Shown: positions 6,763-17,629, counted from the stretch's first letter. The stretch is 34,117 bases of DNA from an uncultured Porphyromonadaceae bacterium (GCA_900544305.1 UQUV01000032.1:1-34117); one strand, 5' to 3'. The notes: generated by a model from the sequence alone, not told the origin. Made by a program: numbers and translations.

Positions 6763-9700
6763 ATGAAAACAGGATATTTTAGAATGCTATTCACTTTGCT
6801 GGCAGTGCTTCTTCTTGGAAGCGCGGCAAAGGCGCAGACTATTTACTACGTTACCCCTGACGGGAAGAATCCGGTAAACGGGTGGGAAGGCTCAAAAACA
6901 GTTGTGTCATTGTCTACAGCTTTGACCAATGCCAAAGCCGGCGATCAGATTTGGGTGTTGGGTTTTCAAGACCCTTCACAACTGTATATTGCTCCCGCTG
7001 GCGGTTTTACTGTGAAATCGGGTGTAAAACTCTATGGCGGTTTCCGTGGTACGGAACGTACGATTGACGAACGTCCGACATTGGGCAAAGCTCCGTATTT
7101 CACTTATCGTTCCGTTTTGTCGGGCGATGTTTCGAAGAATGATGTTGTAGATCCAAATAATCTTTTATATCCGACCAACACAACCCGTTCCGACAATGCC
7201 AAGCATGTGCTGTCGCTCAACATGATACCAGATCCGGCAAGTGGCAACATTAATACTTATCCGACTGTTGTCAACGGTTTAACTGTGATTGGCGGTAACG
7301 CAATTGGCGGTAATGGTGGCGGTATCTATGTTTATGGTGACAATACGGGCGGCGGTGCTTACCAGATTGAAAAATGCTTCCTGCTCAACAACTATGCAGC
7401 GCAGGGTGGCGGGGCCATTTATGTATCTGCTGATGTTAAGGCTACCAGCACGGAATCCCGAATTGTCGACTGTGTGGTTTACAACAATTTAGCGGGCGTT
7501 CGTTCCGGCGCTGAGAATCTCGGTGGCGGTATCCGTATCGACGGTGTGGGCACGATTGTCAACAGTTCTATATTTAATAATGAAGGCGGCGGTGTGCTGC
7601 TTTCAGCCAATGCAAAAGCTGTCAACCTCACCATTGCCCGCAATACGGTGATGGGTATTGATGGTGGAGAGGTTTCTAACTCCGTGATTTGGGGCAACTC
7701 TAAGGTGCAGAATCCGACTGCCACTTCTTTTGAGAATTGTGCTTCCGACAATGCAACGATTGCCGGTAACGAAACTTGTATTTCCATTTCTTCAGAGTCG
7801 AACGGAGCGAATGGTCCGTTGTTCGAAGCTCCTTCCGTGCTTACCAGCTTTGACCGTGATTTCGATTGGAAAAAGAATGCTTATCCGACATGGTCATGGG
7901 GTATTCTTGAGGGGTCTGCTTTGATTGATCCGGAAAAATTGGAGACTGACTATACTGGTTTGCCTGCTACAGATTTAGCAGGCGAATCTCGTAAAAGCGG
8001 AGATAAAGTTGATATTGGAGCTTATGAATATCAGCATTTGGATGCCAGCCGTATCCGTTATGTGAAGGTTGGTGGTACTGGCGACGGTTCGTCATGGGAT
8101 AAAGCTTCCGGCGATTTGCAGAAAATGATTGATGAATTGGCAACTATCGACGCTCCGGGTGAAGTGTGGGTGGCTGCCGGTACGTATCGTCCGACAACTC
8201 AGATTATTGAAGGCGTTCAGTATGCCGCTTCTTTCCGTATGCGCGACGGTATCGACGTTTACGGTGGTTTTGCCGGAGGGGAAATTTCTAAGGCTGAACG
8301 TACAAAGGATTCAATGCCTTGGAGCTACAAGTATAAAACCGTTCTTATGGGTGCCGATTATGACGATAATTCTGCCGAGTGGATCGAGAATAGCAGTCAG
8401 TGGAATGTGATTTCCAGTACACGCCACGTGGTTTGGTTTGCTCCAATGTCAGGTGAAGACAATTTCAAATCTGTTACCATTCTTGACGGTGTCACTATCA
8501 AGGGCGGCGCAGCCAACGGCGGTGAAGGTCTTGCCGATTTTGCTACCGACAAAGGAGGTGGTGTGTATATGGGGCTGAATGCTATATTGCAAAACTGCAT
8601 CGTTACAGAAAATACAGCAAAAGGTGATGGCGGTGGCGTTTATGCCAATGGTGATGGTGCTGATGCAAGTAGTGCTAATGCAAAGGGCGGTCGTGTGGTC
8701 GGCTGTTTGGTTTATAATAATAGTTCCGTTGAAGATGGCGGTGGCGTTTTCGTCAAAAATGCAGGTCTGGTGCTTCGCTCGATGATTACCAACAACTCCG
8801 CAATGAACGGTGCAGGTGTATATCTCGATAAAAACGCTGAGAATCATCCTGAATACCTGATTTTGTCTACATCTGTTGTTTCCAACAATACGGCAACGGG
8901 CAACGGTGCCGTGTATTGCAATGAAAGTGGTGTGTTGCTTCAGAATACGATTGTCAACAACGACTGCCCGTCGACGGTCGACGCTTCCAACCCGAACTCA
9001 TCGCAGACCGGCGGTTTGTATATCAACAAATATGCGTATGTCATCAACTCCATTCTGTGGAACAACCGAATTGGTGCTGAAAAAGAAACAGCCATCAATG
9101 TGCCGATGTATGCGTTGGGTGCTACTGCCGATAAGGTGCGTTTCTACAACAACGCCATTTCCGGTTCGTCAATGGCTGTTTGGAATAACATTTATCAGAC
9201 TTCCACATTGAAACTGTCGGATGACAATGCCAGTGCAGGTACGGTTATTGGTCCTGACTTTATGGATGGCTACCCTTCTGGGGTAGGTGTTCAAGGATCT
9301 TTGGATCGTCCAAGCTATTACTGGAAACCTGTTCAGGGGTCCAACCTTCGTGCCGGCGGTATGACTATCGGAACTTTCCCGGCTGAAGTGCTTTTGTCGC
9401 CTGAATTGGATATTGCCGGAACGCCTTTTGCTCAAAAACCGGCGATGGGCGCATATAGCGTTGAGGCTAATGTTATCGAAGTCACCAATTACGAAGTATT
9501 TGTTGATATCAATTATACAGGTACGGATGCAGATGGAGCGTCTTGGACAACGCCTTATAAATCTCTGAACGAGGTCTTGGCTTATTTTGCACAGCAGAAT
9601 TTGACGACAGGACAGATTGTGAAGGTTCATGTGAAAGAGGGCGACTATTGGCCGCGTTATGCCTATACGAACCTTGACCCGAAAACGGCTACGCTGAGCA

Positions 9701-12700
9701 TTCCGGCTTTGCCAAATGGAGCAAAATTTGAAATCTATGGTGGTTATGCAGCGGAAAGCAAAGATACGGACCAGTCAAATCGTTTCCCGACAACCTATCG
9801 CACCATAATCAACGGTAACCATGAGGGCAAGAATATCGATGAGGGTATTTACCACTGTATCACGGTAGAAACGGGTGCGAATGTTGTGCTCGACGGGTTC
9901 CATGTGATTAACGGTTACGCTGCCGGAACGGCAACGCTGCGCTATGGTGCAGGTATGCTTGTCCGCGCTGGTGCTACTGTTGAAGTACGCAACTCCATAT
10001 TCGAAAACAATACGGCTGAAGAAGCAGCGGCTATCGACGCCCGCGGCGCAACTTTGTCGCTTATCAACTGCGTGGTGAACAACAATACGAACACAACAGA
10101 ATCTTCATCAGTTGTCAATGCCCAATCGTTGACTGTAAATCATGTGTCCGTCGTAAACAACTTAGGTGCAGCTCCTGCCAATTTGGGCACAGTGAATAAT
10201 TCATTTGCAGCAGGCAATAGTTCAAATAACACACAAATTGATTCTAATGAAGTCACGGTTGGTCTTGAAAATTTCGTAAACCCAACTAAAGAAGTAGGTG
10301 CAACATTGGGCTTTAAAACCTATTTGGGTGGCTACTCTTCATTTATGCCGACTAACCAGAATCCGGTTGTGAATGCAGCCGGTACGGCATCTGAATTGTC
10401 TCACGATATAACATTGGTGAAAGATAGTCGTAGCCGTGGTGGTAAAGCCGATTTGGGTGCTTATGAAGCAGAACTTCCGGTTGACGGTACTGTAATTTAT
10501 GTGCGTGGTACTGATGGGAAGGACAGTAATGATGGTTTGGCTTGGAACCGAGCTAAAAAGACAATTGCCGGCGCATTGAATGCTGTTTCTGATAAAACTA
10601 AAGAAATTTGGGTAGCAGGCGGTACATATAATGAACGCGTTAGCATGAAGAATGGCGTGAACGTACTGGGTGGTTTCGCAAAATCTGGTAATCCAAACAA
10701 CGAACTGGATGGTGTAAACCGTGATATTTCCAATTCTAATCCAAACTTTATGACTATTATTGATGGTCAAAATGGAGGCCGAGTTCTGACACAGTCAGGC
10801 GATTTTGCTAATTTGACTATGTGGGAAGGCTTCATAATTCAGAACGGTTCAATGAGCGGTTCAGATGCAAATAGCAATGGAGCCGGTGTAATGTTGAAGA
10901 GTAACGGAAAGTTGAAAAACTGTTTGGTACAGAACAATACGCATACTAATACATATGATAGTTGGCGTGATGATCCTAAATATATTGGTGGAGGCGGTAT
11001 ATCTATGAGTGCAGGCTCTATTGTGGATGGTTGTATTATTGTAAACAATAAAGCTAATAAGGAAAATAACGATAGGTATACCTGTGGTGCCGGTATTCAT
11101 ATGAATGGAGGTACGTTGATTAATTCCATTGTTGCTAATAATACGGCAACAAGTTCGAGTGGGACAGGATGGCTGGACTGGGGTTCTAATATTCTTGGAG
11201 CAGGTGTATTTATTAATACTAATTCGGCCGGCACATTCTACAACTGTACGTTTGCTTATAATTATGGAAATACAAATGGTAAATCAGCTGTTGTTGGCGG
11301 TGTTTGGGATGATTCGAAAGACTCCAAATTTTATAACTGTATATTCTGGGGAAATGCCGGAAATGGTACAGGTGGTGAAAATACAATTCAGGTTGGTGGC
11401 CCTGGTTATTCTGATGGTGGAACGGAAGCTGCTGCAAATAAGAATTTGATTAATTGTTATGCTTCTATTGCTGAGTCAAGCCAAACAACTGCGGAATTAT
11501 GGGGAAATCCTGATGCAACTTTCCAGTTGAATATTGGTTCTTCTGATTATAATCAATTAATCAATAAATGTAAAGCAAATCAACCTTTTGATGATAATTA
11601 TAAATTGTTGTCGAATACAACTGGAGCACATTGTATTAACAAAGGTGTCAATTCTTATGTAGAAAGCAATGCAATTTATGAAGACGCTGCAGGTGCGGAT
11701 CGTATTCAGGACTGTACGGTCGACAAGGGTGCGTATGAATTCACAGAATCGACTGTGGCTGCAGACGTTAATGTATACTATGTTACTCCAAACGGAAGCG
11801 GAACGGCTGACGGTTCATCTGCTAAAGATGCAGCTTGCGCAATGAAGTTGCAGATGGTGCTGAATGCCGCAACTGTTGGCGATGTGGTTAAGATTGCTAA
11901 GGGCGACTACTATGCCAATACATTGAGTGATCCGGAAGACCCGCAAAGCTATACTTTTGTAGTGCCGGCAGGTGTTACAGTGGAAGGTGGTTATGATAAT
12001 AATTTCACAGGTAGAGATCCGTTTGCGAATGAAACTACGTTGTCAGCGGTCGCTGATTATCGTGGACAGACTGTGAACGGTTATCATGCCGTTACGTTCG
12101 GAAACGGTTCTGAAACTACTATTATCGACGGTGTTACTCTGACTGGTGGTAAGGCAACCTCTATGGTGGGTAGCGGTGAGAATACACAAGGTGGTGGAGC
12201 TATAGTTCCGGCATGGGGACATATCCGTAACTGTCGTGTGTATGGCAACGAAGCTGTTCAAGGCGGTGGTTTGTACTTGCAGCCAGGTGCATTGGTTTCC
12301 GGTACAGTTATTAATAAAAATACGGCAGAAGAGGGTGCCGGTATTTATGCAAGCGTTCCACAACCAACAGAGGAGGGCGAAACTCAAACAGTTAAGCCTG
12401 CCCATGTGGTATCATCAACGGTAACCGACAACGCGGCTACGGAGAATGCCGGAGGTATTTATTTTGCCGACGGTGGTGCTCTCTTCTTGAATATGGTGGT
12501 ATGGAATAATACGGCTTCTTCCGACAACAATATCAGTGGTCCGGTTTATTCTACATTCACAGATACGGAAATGGCTGATGCTTCTGCGGCTAACGGCAAT
12601 AACTTTACAGAGTTCTACCCGTTCAACTATTCATTTGTTGAGCGTTTCGAATTGCCGTCGAATATGGTGAACACTGCCATGACAAGTGACGAAGACTTGT

Positions 12701-15700
12701 ATTTTGCAGGTCCTGAGCGTACTCTGAAAGCTTTCTCTCCGCTGGTAAAGCAAGGATATTCTACAAAGTTGCAAGACTATCTTGTAACAAATTGGGGCAT
12801 CGCTGAAAACGATATGCAGGGTATTGCACGCAAACAGCTGGGTGTTGATAAGATCGATGTCGGTGCTTATGCTTTCGAGGGTGGTGTTATTCCGCCGCCG
12901 GAAAACGTGGACGGCGGCTATTTGAAGAAAATATTTGTGAATCAATCCAATCAGTTCGTGATTAAAGATGACGTGGATTTGAAAGGTTATATTGGCCGTT
13001 CTTTCTTTACTCCATTTTACCATCTTGACGATGCTTTGGAATACGTAAGGAAAGCCCGTGAAAAAGCCATTGATGATGAATTTGAAATATTTGTGGCTCA
13101 GGGAACTTACAAGCCGACTATTCGCCGATTGAATCCGGCCGAAGTAAATCCTTCGGTCGAAAATCCTCCGGCCGACCAACGTCAGAATTCATTTGTAGTC
13201 CCTGCCGGGGTGAAGATTTATGGTGGCTTCAGCGGTGAGGAAAATTATGGTTATGGTCTTGCAAAGGATGGTTCTAATTCTGCTACAATCCCTGGTAAAC
13301 TTGAAGCAGATAACAAGACTGTTGTCGATATAAAGGACAATTCCTCTCCTTTGATTGCCAAACGTATTGTGGCAGATTTCAATTCGAATGGCATTAGCGA
13401 ACCGTGGGAATTAACCAATCAGACAATCCTTTCCGGACAAGTCAATGCTTCGGAAACGGCAAAGAATGTCTACCATGTGCTGTTCTCTTCGATAAAGAAG
13501 GAGGAAAATGGTGATATTACAGGTCAGGGTACGGTTACCTTGGACGGCTTGACAGTAATGGACGGTGAAACGGCGTCAACACTTTCTCCGATGGGTGATG
13601 ACAATGAAGTTGGCCGTGGTGGCGGCTTGTACAGTTCGGGTGTTGACTATATCATCAACCGTTGCCGCTTCCTGAACAACAAGGGTATCCGTGGTAATGC
13701 TGCTTATGTAAGAAATGCGACAGCTACAGTTATTGGTAGTATATTTGCCGGAAATAGTACGGTTGAAACTTCTGAAACAGATCGAGTTGCCGGTGGTGCA
13801 TTGTGTCTTGCTGCAGATGAAGGAGAAAAAGCTGTATTGAAGGCCGTAAACACATTGTGGGCGAACAATGAAACGACGGGTAAAGGCGGTGCTATAGGTT
13901 ATGCCGTTAACGGGTCGGGAAGCACTTCTGTCAATTTGATGAACAATACGATTGTCCGTAATAAGGCTGCGAACAGTGGAGCTATATATGCACAAGGCGG
14001 AACAGTTACCAACACGTTGGTATGGGGTAACGAAGGAGAAGGCGATAATATGTCGGGCGTTACTGCTACATATTCCGCTGCCGAGGATTTGGATGCAACG
14101 AATGGCAACAATATCAAATTGGCTGCTGCCAACACGTCGATTGACGGTCCTCGCTTCGCTCAACCTTCGGATGCAGCCGGAGCAGCCGCTAATGATCCGT
14201 CCTCAAAATGGAATCCGGCTTCAATCAATGTGTTGACCGATGCGGGTGCTGGTTTGTTGTCTAAGGATATAGAAAAGCTTTCGGATATTGGCAGTGCGAC
14301 CGGTGCATATAAAGAGTGGAATGATAATCATGCTGGAGATTATGCGACGCAGTATATGGGTTCTTCCCAATATTATCGTTACGCCGGTCCGTTAGATGAA
14401 AATGGCCAGCCATTGGATCGCACTATCGATATAGGCTTGTATGAATATCAGTATGTGACAAGCTTCTCCAACTTGGATGCCGTTTATGTCGCAACTACGG
14501 AATCGGGTAATGGTACAGGCGAAAGTTGGGCAGATGCTACTTCCGACCTCCGTGGTGCTATTATCGCTATGGCAAATCCGACGGGCGGTAAAACCTCAGA
14601 CAAAGCTGTTTATATCCGTGATGGTGAATATTCGTCCAAGCAATTGCTCGCTGGAACGGCATTCCCGCTGAATATGGATAAGGATGATCCTGATGATGAT
14701 ACAGATTTCAATGGTACGTCACTCACCATCAAAGGCTCTTACAACGAGGCCGGTCAGCAGGATTTCAGCAAACCGACGGTAATTTCCTCTTATTCGGGAT
14801 TGGCAACTCAGCGGTTGATGAATATCACCACTAACGGTGAACCTGTGTTCATTGAGGGTATTACGTTCAACAATGCAGCAGGTGACGACGGTATTGTTTC
14901 AACGGGTGATAATTTGACGCTTGCAAGAGTGGCTTTCCGTGGCAATGCCGGTACAGGTGTCAGCACTTCAGGAAATTCGCTTATCTACAATGCACTCTTC
15001 GCTGATGGCGGAACAGGATTGAATGTAGGTAGCGGTGAGGTGAAAGTGGTGAACGCTACATTTGCCAATAATACAACAGCTATCAATGGAACGGCTTCAG
15101 TGTTCAACTCAGTTTCTTGGAATTCTGGTAATGGAGTAGCTGAAGGAAATAATAATGCTGTATTGGGTAATGCTGTTAACGATGATATTCAAAACGGACC
15201 GAACTTTGTTGACCCGAGCAATGAAAATATCTTGCTTCGCGACTACCGTATCCGTCCGAGCATGATGTTGCTCAATAAGGGTTATAACGATAATTATCCT
15301 GGAGATCTGACAACGGATGTCGATTTGACAAGTGGAAAACGTGTTGTTGACGGTAGAATCGATATCGGTGCTTACGAATATGCTGCACCGCTGAGCCAGA
15401 TTCTCTATGTGAAGTCGGGCGTGGTAGGTAGCGATGAGTCTGGTGAATCTTGGACGAATGCCATTTCCGACTTGCAGGGTGCCATCAACTTGGCTTCGAT
15501 TTATTCGGAAGTAAATTCGGATGAAAATAATCGAGTAATTGGTTATGTGTTTGTTCACAATAATGTATCTGCAAACAATGTCCGTGTTGCGATGCCGGGT
15601 GTGAAGGCTTACGGTAGCATGAACGATGAAACGGGAACCGGTGTTACGGATATTCTTGGCAAGCGTTCGTCGATACTCGATTTGCAACGCCGCTCAACAA

Positions 15701-17394
15701 TCAACGGTTTGACCGTAGGCGGAACAGGTAGCGTGGTTGACGGATTTGAAGTAAGCGGAACAGTGGCAGTTTCCGATGGTATGCTTTCTACATCCATTGT
15801 GAAGCCAACAGATGCGGTTTCTGTAACAGGAAGTGGTGTACTTTACAACTCGTTTGTTGAAGGCGCTGTCAACGGCAAGGCTGTAAACGTTACGGCTACG
15901 GGTGCGATTTTGGAAACAGAAGGCAGTGGAAATAACCGTAGTGCTGTTTCGGAAACGAACAACTATGTAACAACGGATTATTGGAAATATCAGTTGAATG
16001 AAACTTCTGCTGATATCAATGCAGGAACTGTAGATGTAAAGTCTTATATGAATATGGCAGGACACCGTAAGGATATTTCCGGATCAAGCCGTATCCGCAA
16101 TACTGTGGACAACGGTTGCTTCGAAACTTGGAATATCACTGCCGATACAGAAATCTCTGCAACTGACAAACCGACACGCAATCATGTGGTTTATGTCCGC
16201 AATGGTGCAGAACTGAAGATTGCTAAAGATGTTTATACAGGAGAGGCTACGGCGTTCAATCCGGGATTCCTGTTGTTGGAAAACGGTTCCGGCCTGTTGG
16301 CAAACGGCAACTATGTCGGACTGACCAATTTCGCAATGGAACGCACAGTTCCTGCTGAAGGTACAGCTCTTACTTATGTACCGTTCTTGATTGACAAGAT
16401 GGACAACGCTTCCGGCGCGACATTCCAGAGATACGACGGTGCTAAGCGTGCTAAATATGGTTATACGTTTGGTAGTAGTAAAGCTTGGGTAGATGTTGAC
16501 CCGGCAACAGCTGTAGGCGGTGTTCAGGCATTCGCTATTAACAATGCAAACAAGGCCGATGCTAAAGTTCGTTTCTATGGAACATCGTACAAGGAAACTC
16601 CGAATGATGTCAAGACGGTTCAGTTGATGAAGTTCAACTTCAACGATCCGTGGACTACCAATGCGAATGGCACAATAAATCCGGGTACAAGTAACCAGTT
16701 CACTCATAAGGAAAACATGAGTTGGAATATGTTCGGTTCGCCTTATCTGCACGCAATGAATTATAGTGACATGGAATATGGCCGTGTAATTTACACGGGT
16801 TCTTCTTATGAAACCAAGAATACGGCTGATACTAATACTTCTGGTTCTGTAGCAATGGGTGAGGGCGTATTTACGCAGACTGCAACTTTGCAGGATTACG
16901 AAACATTCACAGTGGCAGCTCCGACAGCCGGATCAGATCCACAAGGCCTCCGTGGCCTGCTTGTGACAGTAGCTCCTGCCGATGCTGAAGAGGCTGACGA
17001 CTTTATCCAACTGAAGGCCGTGGAAAGCGAAGAGGCTTCCAGCGAGTTCAATATCGCAGCCGACGGCGTGAAGTGGATGTCGGACGATGTAAGCGTGGCT
17101 CAAATCTATATGGCACGCAACGGAGGCCGCTACTCCATGCTCTCAGCATTGGATATCAACGGTGCCGTAAGTCTTGGCCTGACAATCCCGGAAGCTGCAG
17201 CCTACACCATCGCTATTGATGAAGAGGCTTGGATGGACGAATATGAAACGGTGGTATTGGAAGACAAGGCAACCGGACAAATGGTTGACTTGCTGGAAGG
17301 CGCTTATCAGTTCCAGGCTCCGGAAGCCGGAACCGTGGAAGACCGCTTCAGCATCCGATTCAACCGTATCGTTGAGGACTTGGCGACAATGTGA
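6763..17394 (+). CDS. Giant eight-module beta-helix surface protein (choice-of-anchor Q type), C-terminus frameshifted
   Basis: A 3543-residue exported protein with a signal peptide cut near residue 25 (SAAKAQ). It holds eight modules of about 310-520 residues. Each opens with a line like IYYVTPDG...W.....L..A......I.VA.GTY, passes through right-handed beta-helix coils rich in GGGIYV, NNxA and asparagine ladders, and most close with a D.GAYE-type line at residues 417, 895, 1230, 1654, 2032, 2556, 2867 and (degenerate, DNGCFE) 3116. This matches choice-of-anchor Q / parallel beta-helix proteins. Residues 3116-3543 form a non-helical C-terminal region. The frame ends at TGA 17392, but the T9SS sorting domain continues at once in the -1 frame, so one base is missing near 17382. 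Likely a large adhesin or glycan-binding surface protein; function inferred. Confidence 0.85.
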   Translation: MKTGYFRMLFTLLAVLLLGSAAKAQTIYYVTPDGKNPVNGWEGSKTVVSLSTALTNAKAGDQIWVLGFQDPSQLYIAPAGGFTVKSGVKLYGGFRGTERTIDERPTLGKAPYFTYRSVLSGDVSKNDVVDPNNLLYPTNTTRSDNAKHVLSLNMIPDPASGNINTYPTVVNGLTVIGGNAIGGNGGGIYVYGDNTGGGAYQIEKCFLLNNYAAQGGGAIYVSADVKATSTESRIVDCVVYNNLAGVRSGAENLGGGIRIDGVGTIVNSSIFNNEGGGVLLSANAKAVNLTIARNTVMGIDGGEVSNSVIWGNSKVQNPTATSFENCASDNATIAGNETCISISSESNGANGPLFEAPSVLTSFDRDFDWKKNAYPTWSWGILEGSALIDPEKLETDYTGLPATDLAGESRKSGDKVDIGAYEYQHLDASRIRYVKVGGTGDGSSWDKASGDLQKMIDELATIDAPGEVWVAAGTYRPTTQIIEGVQYAASFRMRDGIDVYGGFAGGEISKAERTKDSMPWSYKYKTVLMGADYDDNSAEWIENSSQWNVISSTRHVVWFAPMSGEDNFKSVTILDGVTIKGGAANGGEGLADFATDKGGGVYMGLNAILQNCIVTENTAKGDGGGVYANGDGADASSANAKGGRVVGCLVYNNSSVEDGGGVFVKNAGLVLRSMITNNSAMNGAGVYLDKNAENHPEYLILSTSVVSNNTATGNGAVYCNESGVLLQNTIVNNDCPSTVDASNPNSSQTGGLYINKYAYVINSILWNNRIGAEKETAINVPMYALGATADKVRFYNNAISGSSMAVWNNIYQTSTLKLSDDNASAGTVIGPDFMDGYPSGVGVQGSLDRPSYYWKPVQGSNLRAGGMTIGTFPAEVLLSPELDIAGTPFAQKPAMGAYSVEANVIEVTNYEVFVDINYTGTDADGASWTTPYKSLNEVLAYFAQQNLTTGQIVKVHVKEGDYWPRYAYTNLDPKTATLSIPALPNGAKFEIYGGYAAESKDTDQSNRFPTTYRTIINGNHEGKNIDEGIYHCITVETGANVVLDGFHVINGYAAGTATLRYGAGMLVRAGATVEVRNSIFENNTAEEAAAIDARGATLSLINCVVNNNTNTTESSSVVNAQSLTVNHVSVVNNLGAAPANLGTVNNSFAAGNSSNNTQIDSNEVTVGLENFVNPTKEVGATLGFKTYLGGYSSFMPTNQNPVVNAAGTASELSHDITLVKDSRSRGGKADLGAYEAELPVDGTVIYVRGTDGKDSNDGLAWNRAKKTIAGALNAVSDKTKEIWVAGGTYNERVSMKNGVNVLGGFAKSGNPNNELDGVNRDISNSNPNFMTIIDGQNGGRVLTQSGDFANLTMWEGFIIQNGSMSGSDANSNGAGVMLKSNGKLKNCLVQNNTHTNTYDSWRDDPKYIGGGGISMSAGSIVDGCIIVNNKANKENNDRYTCGAGIHMNGGTLINSIVANNTATSSSGTGWLDWGSNILGAGVFINTNSAGTFYNCTFAYNYGNTNGKSAVVGGVWDDSKDSKFYNCIFWGNAGNGTGGENTIQVGGPGYSDGGTEAAANKNLINCYASIAESSQTTAELWGNPDATFQLNIGSSDYNQLINKCKANQPFDDNYKLLSNTTGAHCINKGVNSYVESNAIYEDAAGADRIQDCTVDKGAYEFTESTVAADVNVYYVTPNGSGTADGSSAKDAACAMKLQMVLNAATVGDVVKIAKGDYYANTLSDPEDPQSYTFVVPAGVTVEGGYDNNFTGRDPFANETTLSAVADYRGQTVNGYHAVTFGNGSETTIIDGVTLTGGKATSMVGSGENTQGGGAIVPAWGHIRNCRVYGNEAVQGGGLYLQPGALVSGTVINKNTAEEGAGIYASVPQPTEEGETQTVKPAHVVSSTVTDNAATENAGGIYFADGGALFLNMVVWNNTASSDNNISGPVYSTFTDTEMADASAANGNNFTEFYPFNYSFVERFELPSNMVNTAMTSDEDLYFAGPERTLKAFSPLVKQGYSTKLQDYLVTNWGIAENDMQGIARKQLGVDKIDVGAYAFEGGVIPPPENVDGGYLKKIFVNQSNQFVIKDDVDLKGYIGRSFFTPFYHLDDALEYVRKAREKAIDDEFEIFVAQGTYKPTIRRLNPAEVNPSVENPPADQRQNSFVVPAGVKIYGGFSGEENYGYGLAKDGSNSATIPGKLEADNKTVVDIKDNSSPLIAKRIVADFNSNGISEPWELTNQTILSGQVNASETAKNVYHVLFSSIKKEENGDITGQGTVTLDGLTVMDGETASTLSPMGDDNEVGRGGGLYSSGVDYIINRCRFLNNKGIRGNAAYVRNATATVIGSIFAGNSTVETSETDRVAGGALCLAADEGEKAVLKAVNTLWANNETTGKGGAIGYAVNGSGSTSVNLMNNTIVRNKAANSGAIYAQGGTVTNTLVWGNEGEGDNMSGVTATYSAAEDLDATNGNNIKLAAANTSIDGPRFAQPSDAAGAAANDPSSKWNPASINVLTDAGAGLLSKDIEKLSDIGSATGAYKEWNDNHAGDYATQYMGSSQYYRYAGPLDENGQPLDRTIDIGLYEYQYVTSFSNLDAVYVATTESGNGTGESWADATSDLRGAIIAMANPTGGKTSDKAVYIRDGEYSSKQLLAGTAFPLNMDKDDPDDDTDFNGTSLTIKGSYNEAGQQDFSKPTVISSYSGLATQRLMNITTNGEPVFIEGITFNNAAGDDGIVSTGDNLTLARVAFRGNAGTGVSTSGNSLIYNALFADGGTGLNVGSGEVKVVNATFANNTTAINGTASVFNSVSWNSGNGVAEGNNNAVLGNAVNDDIQNGPNFVDPSNENILLRDYRIRPSMMLLNKGYNDNYPGDLTTDVDLTSGKRVVDGRIDIGAYEYAAPLSQILYVKSGVVGSDESGESWTNAISDLQGAINLASIYSEVNSDENNRVIGYVFVHNNVSANNVRVAMPGVKAYGSMNDETGTGVTDILGKRSSILDLQRRSTINGLTVGGTGSVVDGFEVSGTVAVSDGMLSTSIVKPTDAVSVTGSGVLYNSFVEGAVNGKAVNVTATGAILETEGSGNNRSAVSETNNYVTTDYWKYQLNETSADINAGTVDVKSYMNMAGHRKDISGSSRIRNTVDNGCFETWNITADTEISATDKPTRNHVVYVRNGAELKIAKDVYTGEATAFNPGFLLLENGSGLLANGNYVGLTNFAMERTVPAEGTALTYVPFLIDKMDNASGATFQRYDGAKRAKYGYTFGSSKAWVDVDPATAVGGVQAFAINNANKADAKVRFYGTSYKETPNDVKTVQLMKFNFNDPWTTNANGTINPGTSNQFTHKENMSWNMFGSPYLHAMNYSDMEYGRVIYTGSSYETKNTADTNTSGSVAMGEGVFTQTATLQDYETFTVAAPTAGSDPQGLRGLLVTVAPADAEEADDFIQLKAVESEEASSEFNIAADGVKWMSDDVSVAQIYMARNGGRYSMLSALDINGAVSLGLTIPEAAAYTIAIDEEAWMDEYETVVLEDKATGQMVDLLEGAYQFQAPEAGTVEDRFSIRFNRIVEDLATM

Positions 17395-17606
17395 AGGCTT
17401 ACTCTCCATCGGCTGGTATGATTCGTGTGGAAGGTGCTGCTGCCGGTTCGCTGGTTCGCATCTACGACCTGAACGGACGTTGCATCCGCGTAGGTGAAAC
17501 TTCGGTAGTCAACTACGATGTGAATGTAGGTCCTAAGGGTATTTACCTGGTAGAAGTACAGCAGAAAGAAGCTGAACCGGTAGTGAAGAAAGTACAGGTG
17601 AAATAA
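17391..17606 (+). CDS. T9SS type A sorting domain, split from the giant protein by a frameshift
   Basis: This 71-residue frame encodes a typical T9SS C-terminal signal: VRIYDLNGRCIRVGE, then GPKGIYLVEVQ and a final VVKKVQVK. It has no signal peptide and opens with GTG overlapping the TGA of the giant gene, so it is very unlikely to work alone. Its own frame is closed by a TGA at 17373-17375, so the break lies between 17376 and 17391. Adding one G at 17382-17383 gives EDLGDNVKAYSPSAGM, a natural join. I see no slippery heptamer for programmed -1 frameshifting. It may be a real mutation or an assembly error. Confidence 0.8.
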   Translation: MKAYSPSAGMIRVEGAAAGSLVRIYDLNGRCIRVGETSVVNYDVNVGPKGIYLVEVQQKEAEPVVKKVQVK

Positions 17607-17629
17607 CATTACATCATAATCTACGTGTG

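Noticed and set aside
17380..17394. Programmed -1 frameshift site
   Set aside because: The shift window has no X-XXY-YYZ heptamer and I saw no stimulatory stem close behind it. A missing base fits better, though experiment could overturn this.
17391..17606. Independent small gene starting with GTG
   Set aside because: It encodes only a T9SS sorting tail without signal peptide, and one inserted base joins it smoothly to the giant protein. An independent product would have no route to the secretion system.
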